A DNA stretch of 7,426 bases, from positions 1 through 7,426 of the forward strand of contig DGGX01000186.1 in NCBI GenBank assembly GCA_002392385.1, written 5' to 3'. The notes below the pieces were generated by a model that saw only the letters and a list, made by a program, of their open reading frames with translations, searched no databases and was not told the DNA's origin. Below, piece after piece: positions 1-5,433 of the stretch (its first letter is position 1; each line of letters opens with the position of its first letter). Position numbers and translations under genes: made by a program. Source of the DNA: Lachnospiraceae bacterium UBA3863. Its GTDB lineage: Bacteria > Bacillota > Clostridia > Lachnospirales > Lachnospiraceae.

Positions 1-47
1 CTGGAAAAGGTTTCCAGGTCTATTGATAGATCGTGCGTGTGTTCCAT
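1..47 (-). CDS. Phage family A DNA polymerase, N-terminus only (partial)
   Basis: Only the first 15 codons plus two bases are inside the window; the gene runs off the left edge. They read MEHTHDLSIDLETFS. The LSIDLETFS segment matches the start of family A (Pol I-type) DNA polymerases of Firmicutes phages, where this strand carries Exo motif I (D-x-E, here D10 and E12) of the 3'-5' proofreading domain. The ATG at 47-45 is preceded by AGAGGT at a spacing of five bases, a good ribosome binding site. The place after DUF2815 in the same direction is the usual one for this polymerase in clostridial siphoviruses. An intrinsic terminator lies between the two genes and no promoter is visible behind it, so expression probably needs read-through. 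A short stretch cannot exclude another DnaQ-like exonuclease. Confidence 0.72.
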   Translation of the reverse strand, partial: MEHTHDLSIDLETFS

Positions 48-70
48 GTTTTACCTCTGTTTTTGGGTGC

Positions 71-106
71 AAAAAGGGACTGACTGCCTGTAAACAGTCA
101 GCCCCT
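71..106 (-). terminator. Intrinsic terminator between the DUF2815 gene and DNA polymerase
   Basis: On the minus strand a 12-bp stem (arms 95-106 and 75-86, one G-U pair) closes an 8-base loop (87-94) and is followed by TTTTT (75-71). It starts 25 bases after the DUF2815 stop and ends 24 bases before the polymerase ATG. It would stop or attenuate early transcription before the polymerase. Confidence 0.85.
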
Positions 107-131
107 AAAAAGGAGAAGTATAAAATGAGAA

Positions 132-830
132 TTATCTGGGCATGCCAGTAATGGGATCGATGCTGAGATTCATGGCGGGCTGTCCCATCTGGGGGTACGC
201 ATATCCCTGCGGCTGAGGGCCGGCAGCGGGATAGGGCTGTCCCATCTGGGGCATAGGTGCGGCTTCCGGCGCCTGACCGAGTCCGGCAAAATCGGATGCA
301 GCAGACGCGCCGCCGGACAGGGGCTCTCCGTCCCTGATCTTAAGGACGTTGCCCAGGCCGCAGCCCACGCCCTTGTTCCCGGCGGTATCGAACGGGAAGA
401 AGTTGATGGTCACGCGCGCATACATGCCGGAATAGACGTCCTGCGGAGCCAGCTCCGTCTTGATGTTGGAAATATCCACCACCTGGGGCTTGCGCTTATC
501 AGATGAAGATGCAGTGATCACCCAGTGGCCTTTGCACTCTTCGGTGAACTCCGATCCATCGCGCCTGCGGCCGTCACCATCATAGATGAGCGGATTCGCC
601 AGGGTGGGCCTGAGATTGTGCCACTTGTCCTTGACGCCCTGCTCATAGGCCGCCTGGATGCTCTGGTCGATATCGTTCTTCGTGGCCGTATCGGTCTTGG
701 GGATCAGCAGCGTCACGCTGTACTTGGCGGGCGCATTCGGGGTCTTAGGGTTCTTATAGGGTTCGTTGAGATGTACATAACTGAGCCTGACCTCACCGGT
801 CAGAACCTTTGTAGGGGTACCCTGGTACAT
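132..830 (-). CDS. DUF2815 family phage ssDNA-binding-type protein
   Basis: This 232-residue protein matches the DUF2815 phage family, regarded as single-stranded DNA-binding proteins with an OB-type core similar in role to T7 gp2.5. It would coat ssDNA during phage replication and recombination in the cytoplasm. Residues 1-170 form the beta-rich core, with family-like segments such as DVYSGMYARV (131-140) and GVGCGLGNVLKIRDGE (155-170). Residues 171-232 are a disordered Gly/Pro/Gln/Met tail, reminiscent of SSB tails, with PQMGQP at 194-199 and 213-218; an exact 18-bp DNA repeat encodes these (177-194 and 234-251). AAAGGAG lies eight bases before the ATG. It follows the DUF2800 nuclease gene by 31 bases, a common pairing in Firmicutes phages. 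The family call is strong; the DNA-binding role is known from the family, not shown here. Confidence 0.85.
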   Translation of the reverse strand: MYQGTPTKVLTGEVRLSYVHLNEPYKNPKTPNAPAKYSVTLLIPKTDTATKNDIDQSIQAAYEQGVKDKWHNLRPTLANPLIYDGDGRRRDGSEFTEECKGHWVITASSSDKRKPQVVDISNIKTELAPQDVYSGMYARVTINFFPFDTAGNKGVGCGLGNVLKIRDGEPLSGGASAASDFAGLGQAPEAAPMPQMGQPYPAAGPQPQGYAYPQMGQPAMNLSIDPITGMPR

Positions 831-861
831 GGTTTTCTCTCCTTTACTCTTTTCACATTTT

Positions 862-2091
862 TCACTTTGACGTTGTTACACCTGCAAAGTCTGATCCTGC
901 CGCAGAGAATTCCGCACGTCCGTCAGACTCCGGGGCGAGAGTGGGCTTGCCGGGCGTCTTCAGGATCTGGTCCTTCAGTACCTTGCCCACTTTCGCTTTA
1001 CCGAACTGCTTTTCAATGTCCGCGACAGACTTGAATTTCGGTTCGGTATAGAGATCGCTTTCAGCAGCCCCGAAAGCGATCAGCATGAGCTGCTTGACTT
1101 TTTCTTCATCTTTGAAAGACCTTGATGACCTTCCATCCACCAGTTTCCACCCTGGGAACTGCTGGCCATCCAGCATGGCGCCCCTTATGTACTCTTCCAG
1201 TTCTGACGCCCACTGTTTAAGGTCCCTGGCTACCGGGAGCAGTTCTGCCAGTTCCTGGTTCGTCAGGAGCTTGGGCATCCCGGTATTAGTCCTGATGGCT
1301 TCTTCCTTCTTATCCGCAGGAAGATTATCGACAGGGATGAAATCTTTGAAATCGGCATACGCACTGTATTTCTCAGCCCTTGCCCTGCACTGGATCTTTC
1401 CTTTGCAGAACCGGCAGTGATCGCCCGGGCAGAAAGTCCCGGTACCCTCATATGCGGCTTTTGCTCTGGGTCTTACGTATTCTTCCGCCCATTTCATAAG
1501 GTCATCCGCTGACATCTCGAACTCTGATACATCATCGGAGATGCGCGGCTGTACGATAGCCATCGATACGCGCTCGATCTTATAGAGCGGCCTGTACTTG
1601 ATCAGGGCTCCCAGGGCGTACAGCTTCATCTGCGGATTGTCTTTGGAATCCACCCTGACGCCCTTGCCGTGCTTGTAATCCGTAATGTGGAGCCTGTCAT
1701 CACCGATCATTATGCAGTCGCATGTACCGAAGCCTTCCGGGACGAATTCAGTGAATTCGACCCGGACCTCCGGCCTAACGAAAGGAGTTGAATGAAAGGT
1801 GTTAGCCTTCTCAGAAAGATAATCAGTGTAGAATTCAGCGGTCCGGAGCATCTCATCTGAGTACAGTTCCTGCTGTTTCAGCTGGGACATCGCCTTATCC
1901 ATCTTTTCCTGGGTGGACAGGCCGAACCGAACGCCGACCATGAGCTCGCAGATCTTATGGGCGAGCGTACCCTCCTCTGCATACACAGATGCCTTGCCGT
2001 CACCAAATTGCTCCTCGTACCTTGGGGATGCGGTGCAAGCGAGCCATCTGTGCGCCGAGGACGGGCCTAACAAAGCATGTCTGTCAGGCAT
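862..2091 (-). CDS. DUF2800 protein, Cas4/RecB-like PD-(D/E)XK nuclease with probable Fe-S cluster
   Basis: This is a 409-residue phage protein of the DUF2800 type, expected to act as a DNA exonuclease in replication or recombination. Visible PD-(D/E)XK elements are EGTLAH (H45), GTCD (D125), ITDYKHG (D138, K140) and the RecB-type Q154-x3-Y158. C19 with C226-x2-C229-x5-C235 has the spacing of the Cas4/AddB [4Fe-4S] cysteines; C221 is an extra nearby cysteine. I chose the ATG at 2091 because MPDRHALLGPSSAHRWLAC is the standard family N-terminus. The frame stays open to an ATG at 2154, which would add 21 atypical residues and overlap the upstream gene. Neither start has an obvious Shine-Dalgarno sequence. 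The chosen one lies 16 bases after the previous stop, so translational coupling is likely. Together with DUF2815 it looks like a processing nuclease plus ssDNA-binding pair. Catalytic activity is inferred. Confidence 0.82.
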   Translation of the reverse strand: MPDRHALLGPSSAHRWLACTASPRYEEQFGDGKASVYAEEGTLAHKICELMVGVRFGLSTQEKMDKAMSQLKQQELYSDEMLRTAEFYTDYLSEKANTFHSTPFVRPEVRVEFTEFVPEGFGTCDCIMIGDDRLHITDYKHGKGVRVDSKDNPQMKLYALGALIKYRPLYKIERVSMAIVQPRISDDVSEFEMSADDLMKWAEEYVRPRAKAAYEGTGTFCPGDHCRFCKGKIQCRARAEKYSAYADFKDFIPVDNLPADKKEEAIRTNTGMPKLLTNQELAELLPVARDLKQWASELEEYIRGAMLDGQQFPGWKLVDGRSSRSFKDEEKVKQLMLIAFGAAESDLYTEPKFKSVADIEKQFGKAKVGKVLKDQILKTPGKPTLAPESDGRAEFSAAGSDFAGVTTSK

Positions 2092-2107
2092 TGGAAATGG
2101 AGGTATA

Positions 2108-2617
2108 TCAGATGTCTGCGCCGAGAGCACGAAGGTCTGCGGCGAAGTCAGCATATCTGTCGGGCGTCAGGTACGTAACGGCCGGTACGTTGTATTTAGC
2201 CAGGAGCTGCACCAGTGTGTTGATGCCCACTTTTTCTACGAGGGTAGCACCGGCCCTGGACAGGATACCAATGTCATACGTCTGTGTGGGCGCGGGAGCA
2301 GGTGCGGGAGCAGGTGCCGGAGCAGGTGCCGGAGCAGGTGCCGGAGCAGGTGCAGGTGCAGGTGCAGGCGCAGGCGCGGGTACCGGAGCGGGCGCAGGTA
2401 CCGGAGCGGGTTCTGCCGCCTTCTTAGCTGTTGTCTTTTTTGTAGTCTTCTTAGCTGTTGTCTTCTTGGGCTCCTCTTCTGCAGGTGCGGGTTCCGGCTC
2501 TACAGAGCATGTGATCCCAGTGACCGTGCCAGGTTTGGCGATCGCATCTGCGAGCTTAACAATTGCTGCCGACAGATCGGGGGCTGTCATTTCTACGTTG
2601 AGTTTGATCTCTACCAC
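2108..2617 (-). CDS. Small phage protein with Lys-rich and (Pro-Ala)n linker
   Basis: This 169-residue protein has three parts. Residues 1-35 form a short domain (VEIKLNVEM, then a helix containing LSAAIVKLADAIA). A low-complexity linker follows, with an acidic Glu/Pro patch (39-50), a Lys/Thr stretch (51-66, KKTTAKKTTK type) and a nearly pure Pro-Ala run (69-110). Residues 113-169 form a helical C-terminal domain with LVQLLAKYNVPAVTYL and DFAADLRALGADI. Proteins of this plan, two small domains joined by a Lys/Pro/Ala linker, occur before DUF2800 genes in Firmicutes phages. I know of no proven function; the Lys/Thr stretch could contact DNA. The start is GTG at 2617, with AGGAGG nine bases before it. 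It overlaps the preceding small gene by 62 bases in another frame. Confidence 0.75.
   Translation of the reverse strand: MVEIKLNVEMTAPDLSAAIVKLADAIAKPGTVTGITCSVEPEPAPAEEEPKKTTAKKTTKKTTAKKAAEPAPVPAPAPVPAPAPAPAPAPAPAPAPAPAPAPAPAPAPAPTQTYDIGILSRAGATLVEKVGINTLVQLLAKYNVPAVTYLTPDRYADFAADLRALGADI
2292..2411. repeat. Tandem 12-bp / 6-bp repeat encoding the Pro-Ala run
   Basis: On the plus strand, five adjacent 12-bp units run from 2292 to 2351: two of GCGGGAGCAGGT, then three exact copies of GCCGGAGCAGGT. They are followed by 6-bp GCAGGT-like units to about 2381 and two ACCGGAGCGGG-containing units to 2411. On the minus strand each 12-bp unit encodes Pro-Ala-Pro-Ala in frame. The near identity of units suggests recent slippage expansion; changes of 6 or 12 bp keep the frame. 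Confidence 0.9.
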
Positions 2618-2747
2618 GTTCTTCTTCCTCCTGTTTTCTCTTCTTCCACTCTTCGTACTTCTGTCTGTTCGTCGTATCCGAGTAGAACGTGTTCATGGCA
2701 TCTATGAGCACACCGCACAGCTGCGGTGATATCTCCTGGCTCTTCAT
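2556..2747 (-). CDS. Small charged early protein of unknown function
   Basis: A 63-residue hypothetical protein. The N-terminal half (MKSQEISPQLCGVLIDAMNT) looks like a folded helix, and residues 28-50 are strongly charged (YEEWKKRKQEEEERGRD). I do not recognise a family, though short EWKKRK-type proteins are common between the Cro-like gene and DUF2800 in such operons. Its ATG overlaps the stop of the HTH gene as ATGA (2744-2747), with AGAGG upstream, which strongly supports translation. The C-terminal 20 or so residues (QTQRRNDSPRSVGSNC) lie in the 62-base overlap with the next gene and look unstructured. The frame may have been extended by a small indel near its original stop. Confidence 0.6.
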   Translation of the reverse strand: MKSQEISPQLCGVLIDAMNTFYSDTTNRQKYEEWKKRKQEEEERGRDQTQRRNDSPRSVGSNC

Positions 2748-2953
2748 CCGGCCGCCTCTTTTTTCTTTTCCAGCCTGGATAATGCGGCGAGAACGGCGTC
2801 TTTCGTCTTTTCTCCGCCTTTGCGCTTATGCAGCACCAGGGAGAGGTACACCGGGGAAAAGCCGCTTTCTGCGGCGAGGTCCTGCATGCTGATATCTGCA
2901 TGGTGGGCGCGGCCCACGACCTCCGCGGTCCAGTCATCTTTCCAGTTACCCAT
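2744..2953 (-). CDS. Small Cro-like HTH regulator, first gene of the early operon
   Basis: A 69-residue protein whose residues 19-45 form a helix-turn-helix (ISMQDLAAESGFSPVYLSLV), followed by a basic segment (HKRKGGEK) and a C-terminal helix ending in LEKKKEAAG. As the first gene behind the divergent early promoter, opposite the CI-like repressor, it sits where Cro or an early activator is expected. It would bind the operators between the two genes. The ATG at 2953 has a near-perfect AAGGAGGT seven to eight bases upstream. The frame is open to an ATG at 3001, but that start lies in the loop of the inverted repeat and has no ribosome binding site, so I reject it. An excisionase-like role is possible but less likely. 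Confidence 0.78.
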   Translation of the reverse strand: MGNWKDDWTAEVVGRAHHADISMQDLAAESGFSPVYLSLVLHKRKGGEKTKDAVLAALSRLEKKKEAAG

Positions 2954-2975
2954 CGGACCTCCTTTCTTGTAGTTG

Positions 2976-3015
2976 AATTTCTTTAACACGTATGGTAACA
3001 TGTGTTAAAGAAATT
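2976..3015. promoter_or_regulatory. Perfect 14-bp inverted repeat in the early mRNA leader
   Basis: AATTTCTTTAACAC (2976-2989) and its exact complement GTGTTAAAGAAATT (3002-3015) flank a 12-base spacer. The element lies downstream of the early promoter and ends 23 bases before the HTH gene's ATG, just ahead of its ribosome binding site. It could be an operator for a dimeric regulator or an mRNA hairpin. It lacks a following T-run on either strand, so it is not a standard terminator. Confidence 0.6.
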
Positions 3016-3072
3016 AATCTCTTGACTTGCTACAGACGGTTTTTGGTAAGTTGGTTTGCCGTCCTGATTCGC

Positions 3073-3101
3073 ATTATAGATAAACTGATTTATCTTGTCA
3101 A
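3073..3101 (-). promoter_or_regulatory. Early (lytic) promoter, perfect sigma-A consensus
   Basis: On the minus strand TTGACA (3101-3096), a 17-base spacer and TATAAT (3078-3073) give an exact consensus promoter. Transcription would begin near 3066, leaving a leader of about 110 bases before the HTH gene. It would drive the early operon. Such strength implies tight repression in the lysogen, consistent with the palindrome in its spacer. Confidence 0.88.
3078..3095. promoter_or_regulatory. Operator-like palindrome O1 inside the early promoter
   Basis: AGATAAACTGATTTATCT is a 7-4-7 dyad (AGATAAA / TTTATCT, exact) filling the spacer between the -35 and -10 boxes of the early promoter. A bound repressor would directly exclude RNA polymerase. 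The CI-like protein encoded at 3150 is the obvious candidate ligand; the HTH protein at 2744 is the alternative. Confidence 0.68.
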
Positions 3102-3109
3102 GAGAAAAT

Positions 3110-3127
3110 TGAAAAATTTATTTATCA
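3110..3127. promoter_or_regulatory. Second operator-like site O2 near the repressor gene
   Basis: TGAAAAATTTATTTATCA has the same 7-4-7 geometry as O1 with one mismatch between its arms, and shares the TTTATC half-site. Its centre is 32 bp from that of O1, about three helical turns. It lies just before the repressor's ribosome binding site, so it could serve autoregulation. The AT-rich setting makes chance similarity possible. Confidence 0.4.
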
Positions 3128-3149
3128 TTTTCCAGAGAGGAGGTAAATC

Positions 3150-3509
3150 ATGGGATTTTGGGAAAGATACGCCGCCGCATGCAAGAGGAAAGGGGTGAAG
3201 ACGCAGACCAATGCGAACGCAGAAGCCTTTGGGGTATCCAGGGCGGCGCTGACCACATGGAAGACGAAGAACATCACTCCGGGCGGGAACGTGATCGCGA
3301 GGATCGCTGTCTATCTGAACACTACGGCAGACTACCTGCTGGAGCTGACCGATGAGATCGGGCCGGACCTGCGAAACGATGAGATCAAGATACCCAGGGT
3401 GTTGTCGCTCTATTATTCCCTCAGTGAAGAGGACAAGATCCGGGCCGAAGCATACATGGAAGGCCTGCTGGCATCCAGTAAAGCAAAGAAACAGGTGAAG
3501 GATGCCTGA
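3150..3509 (+). CDS. Short CI-like XRE-family repressor
   Basis: A 119-residue helix-turn-helix protein of the phage repressor type, probably keeping the lysogenic state by binding O1 and O2. The N-terminal domain covers about residues 3-66 and has the XRE pattern TNANAEAFGVSRAALTTWKT (HTH about 20-40), followed by ITPGGNVIARIAVYLNTTADYLLE. Residues 80-110 (LSLYYSLSEEDKIRAEAY) resemble the short oligomerisation helices of small Gram-positive repressors. There is no S24/LexA-type peptidase domain, so RecA-stimulated self-cleavage is not expected. AGAGGAGGT lies six bases before the ATG. The integrase gene follows after 24 bases, so the two are probably one transcript. I found no fully convincing promoter for it; TTGACT at 3022-3027 with a weak -10, or boxes near 3095-3124, are candidates. 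Confidence 0.82.
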   Translation: MGFWERYAAACKRKGVKTQTNANAEAFGVSRAALTTWKTKNITPGGNVIARIAVYLNTTADYLLELTDEIGPDLRNDEIKIPRVLSLYYSLSEEDKIRAEAYMEGLLASSKAKKQVKDA

Positions 3510-3533
3510 TCATACCATTCGGGAGGAAGAGCG

Positions 3534-5075
3534 ATGAGTAAGAGAGCCGCTGTATACGCCAGGTATTCATCACACAGCCAGACGGACCAGTCCATCGAGG
3601 GGCAGCTGGCCGCTGCCAGGAAATATGCGGAGACTAAAGGGTACGAGATCGTTGCGGAATACTGCGACAGGGCCAAGACTGGAACGAACGACAACAGGGC
3701 GGAATTCCAGAGGATGCTCCGGGACAGCGATAAACATATCTGGGACGTCCTTATCGCATGGAAGATAGACCGGATCGGCAGGAACCGGGAAGAGCTGGCA
3801 TTTAATAAATACAGGCTGCGGAAGAACGGCGTATCGGTAGAATATGTGGCGGAATCCGTGCCGGACAGCCCGGAAGGGGTCATCCTGGAATCGGTCCTTG
3901 AAGGGATGGCAGAATACTACTCACTACAGCTGGCGCAGAACATAAGGAGGGGCATGCTGGAGAGCGCGAAGAAAGGGAAGAAACTGGGCACTACGCCCTT
4001 CGGTTACAGGAAATCGGCAGACGGGAAGTATGAGATCGATGAGGCTAAAGCGCCCATCGTCCGCGCCATCTTTGAATCATACGCGGATGGTGATACGGCA
4101 TCAGAGATCATAGACCAGCTGAACGCCCTGGGCATACGTACCGCCAGGGGGAACACATTCAACCGCAATTCACTCTGGCACCTGCTCCACAACGTCAAGT
4201 ACACCGGTCTGTACATAGGCGGGAAAGGTACTGTCCGCATAGAGAACGCCGTTCCGGTCATCGTGGAGCAGGAACTGTTCGACCGCGTCCAGGAGATGAC
4301 GAGAAGGAACAGGCGCGCGCCCGCGTCAAAATGGTCAGCGACAGAGTATATCCTTACCGGGAAGATATTCTGTGGTAAATGCGGATCTCCCATGCTGGGC
4401 GAGAGCGGGCATGGGAAACAGGGCCGGAAGTATGAATACTATAAATGCATAGAACGGAAGAGGACGGGCGGCTGCGACATGCGTACCGTCAGGAAAGACA
4501 TGATAGAAGACCTGGTGCTCGACCATGCCATCCGGCTGCTCAGATCCGATGAGATGATAGAGATGGTCACTGACGCGGTCTGGGACTATTATGAACGGAC
4601 CGATGAGACGAGCACGAAGCTGTCCGCCATCGAAGCGGAACTGGCCGGGACGAAGAAGGCCATCGCGAACCTGGTCACTGCCGTAGAGAAAGGCATGCCG
4701 TATGATGCGGTCAGCGGAAGGATGGAAGAACTGCGGGCATCCTGTGCGGCGCTGGAAAGTGCTAAAGCAGACCTGGAACTGCAGGAGAAAGTCAGGCTGG
4801 AGAAAGACCAGATCCGTTTCTTCCTGGAACAGCTCCGCAGTACGGACATCCGGACAGCAAAGGGGAAGCGCAGGCTGATCGATGCTTTCGTCAACGCCAT
4901 ATATGTCTTTGATGACCATCTTAAAGTCGCATACAATTTTGGTGACAGATCGGACCGGATAGGACTTGATGAGGTCAGGAGTTCGGATGCTGACCAGATA
5001 TCTCCACTTGACTGGGAGCGTCCGAACCTATTGGTGGCATATCGGACGATCATCTGCACGATAGGACTGCCTTGA
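3534..5075 (+). CDS. int: Large serine integrase (site-specific recombinase)
   Basis: This 513-residue protein has the full large serine recombinase layout and would integrate the phage at attP x attB through a phosphoserine DNA intermediate. The resolvase-type catalytic domain (about 4-150) has Y8-A-R10-Y-S12 with S12 as the expected nucleophile, and KIDRIGR with R80 and R83. A recombinase domain (about 152-260) contains TTPFGYRK and SLWHLLHNVKYTG. A zinc-ribbon domain follows with C280-x2-C283 and C305-x8-C314, then a coiled-coil region rich in Glu/Lys/Leu (about 355-430) and a C-terminal segment (about 440-513). Length and motifs suggest an intact enzyme. GGGAGG lies seven bases before the ATG. 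It follows the repressor closely, so it is probably expressed in the lysogen; excision would then need a directionality factor not identifiable here. The attachment site is expected in the noncoding block immediately downstream. Confidence 0.95.
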   Translation: MSKRAAVYARYSSHSQTDQSIEGQLAAARKYAETKGYEIVAEYCDRAKTGTNDNRAEFQRMLRDSDKHIWDVLIAWKIDRIGRNREELAFNKYRLRKNGVSVEYVAESVPDSPEGVILESVLEGMAEYYSLQLAQNIRRGMLESAKKGKKLGTTPFGYRKSADGKYEIDEAKAPIVRAIFESYADGDTASEIIDQLNALGIRTARGNTFNRNSLWHLLHNVKYTGLYIGGKGTVRIENAVPVIVEQELFDRVQEMTRRNRRAPASKWSATEYILTGKIFCGKCGSPMLGESGHGKQGRKYEYYKCIERKRTGGCDMRTVRKDMIEDLVLDHAIRLLRSDEMIEMVTDAVWDYYERTDETSTKLSAIEAELAGTKKAIANLVTAVEKGMPYDAVSGRMEELRASCAALESAKADLELQEKVRLEKDQIRFFLEQLRSTDIRTAKGKRRLIDAFVNAIYVFDDHLKVAYNFGDRSDRIGLDEVRSSDADQISPLDWERPNLLVAYRTIICTIGLP

Positions 5076-5095
5076 GTGGCGGTCCTTTTATTTTG
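5063..5095 (+). terminator. Integrase/repressor operon terminator, overlapping the int stop codon
   Basis: AGGACTGCC (5063-5071) pairs with GGCGGTCCT (5078-5086), a 9-bp stem with one G-U pair and a 6-base loop, followed by TTTTATTTT. The left arm encodes the last integrase residues and the TGA stop lies in the loop. Confidence 0.85.
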
Positions 5096-5121
5096 TCCGT
5101 TTATTTTTTGTCTGTATTTTT

Positions 5122-5365
5122 GTCACAAAATTTTTTCAACCTTTTAGTAAACGCCCCTATACGCGCGTTTCCGCGCGCGCAGTTATATTTATTTCAATTT
5201 TTATTTTATATATAAAAATAATGGTACAATGTGAAAGATGGCTTAGATATGCCAAAAAGTCCGTCACAAAAATGAAAATTCTGTTACAGGACTTTTCACA
5301 AACACGGAAAATGTTATGGCTCAAAAAACGTGACAATGTGATATGTCACATTTTTTGTCACAAAA
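5122..5365. repeat. Dispersed GTCACAAAA motif, three exact copies
   Basis: GTCACAAAA occurs at 5122-5130, 5263-5271 and 5357-5365. The core also occurs as TGTCACA at 5344-5350 and inverted as GTGACA at 5330-5335. The dyad AATGTGA-tatg-TCACATT (5335-5352) lies in the densest part. This suggests binding sites for a dimeric protein. Confidence 0.6.
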
Positions 5366-5369
5366 CCAG

Positions 5370-5395
5370 AAAATGTTACGCCAAAATGTTACGCC
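5370..5395. repeat. Perfect tandem duplication of a 13-mer
   Basis: AAAATGTTACGCC is present twice back to back (5370-5382 and 5383-5395). A related copy with two mismatches, AAAATGTTATGGC, lies at 5308-5320. The 13-bp period does not match a helical turn, so adjacent copies would face different sides of the DNA. Confidence 0.75.
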
Positions 5396-5433
5396 GAAAA
5401 CCGCAAGATTTGGCTACTTTTTGTATACAATCC

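Larger units (their letters stand above)
5087..5433. other. Noncoding AT-rich repeat block; probable attP region
   Basis: This stretch between two convergent terminators contains no credible gene. It holds T-rich sequence (5087-5145), a GC hairpin CGCGCG-TTTC-CGCGCG (5162-5177) in AT-rich surroundings, an AT-only-like tract with the dyad ATTTTTAT / ATAAAAAT (5197-5204 and 5212-5219), AAAAGTCC / GGACTTTT arms (5255-5262 and 5289-5296), several GTCACA/GTTACG motifs, and the 10-bp palindrome TTGTATACAA (5421-5430). Serine integrase attP sites are usually next to the int gene, so attP most likely lies here, but the crossover dinucleotide cannot be fixed without the junctions. The motif cluster beside an AT-rich tract also resembles an origin or other multi-protein binding site. 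Confidence 0.55.

Noticed and set aside
525..1420. Plus-strand open frames opposite the DUF2815 and DUF2800 genes
   Set aside because: They are antisense shadows of well-supported conserved genes, without ribosome binding sites.
2092..2154. Longer DUF2800 protein starting at the ATG at 2154
   Set aside because: It would overlap the previous gene by 47 bases and add residues foreign to the family; MPDRHALLG is the usual N-terminus.
2292..2411. Possible CRISPR-like array
   Set aside because: The units are directly adjacent 12-bp and 6-bp repeats with no spacers, and they encode Pro-Ala in frame.
1913..2729. Long plus-strand open frames across the repeat region, Arg/Cys-rich or (Ala-Gly)n
   Set aside because: They are antisense readings of the 12-bp repeats and the DUF2800 start. 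They lack ribosome binding sites and conserved domains, while the minus-strand genes have recognisable families and good start signals.
2611..2937. Minus-strand open frame of 108 codons overlapping the HTH gene
   Set aside because: It is an out-of-frame shadow of the HTH gene and the small charged gene, without its own start signals.
2953..3001. Longer HTH protein starting at the ATG at 3001
   Set aside because: The added residues are encoded by the inverted repeat, the ATG lies in its loop, and the ideal AAGGAGGT belongs to the ATG at 2953.
3022..3050. Plus-strand promoter TTGACT with a 17-base spacer for the repressor
   Set aside because: The -35 box is good but the -10 position reads GGTAAG, a poor match, so it is not listed as a feature.
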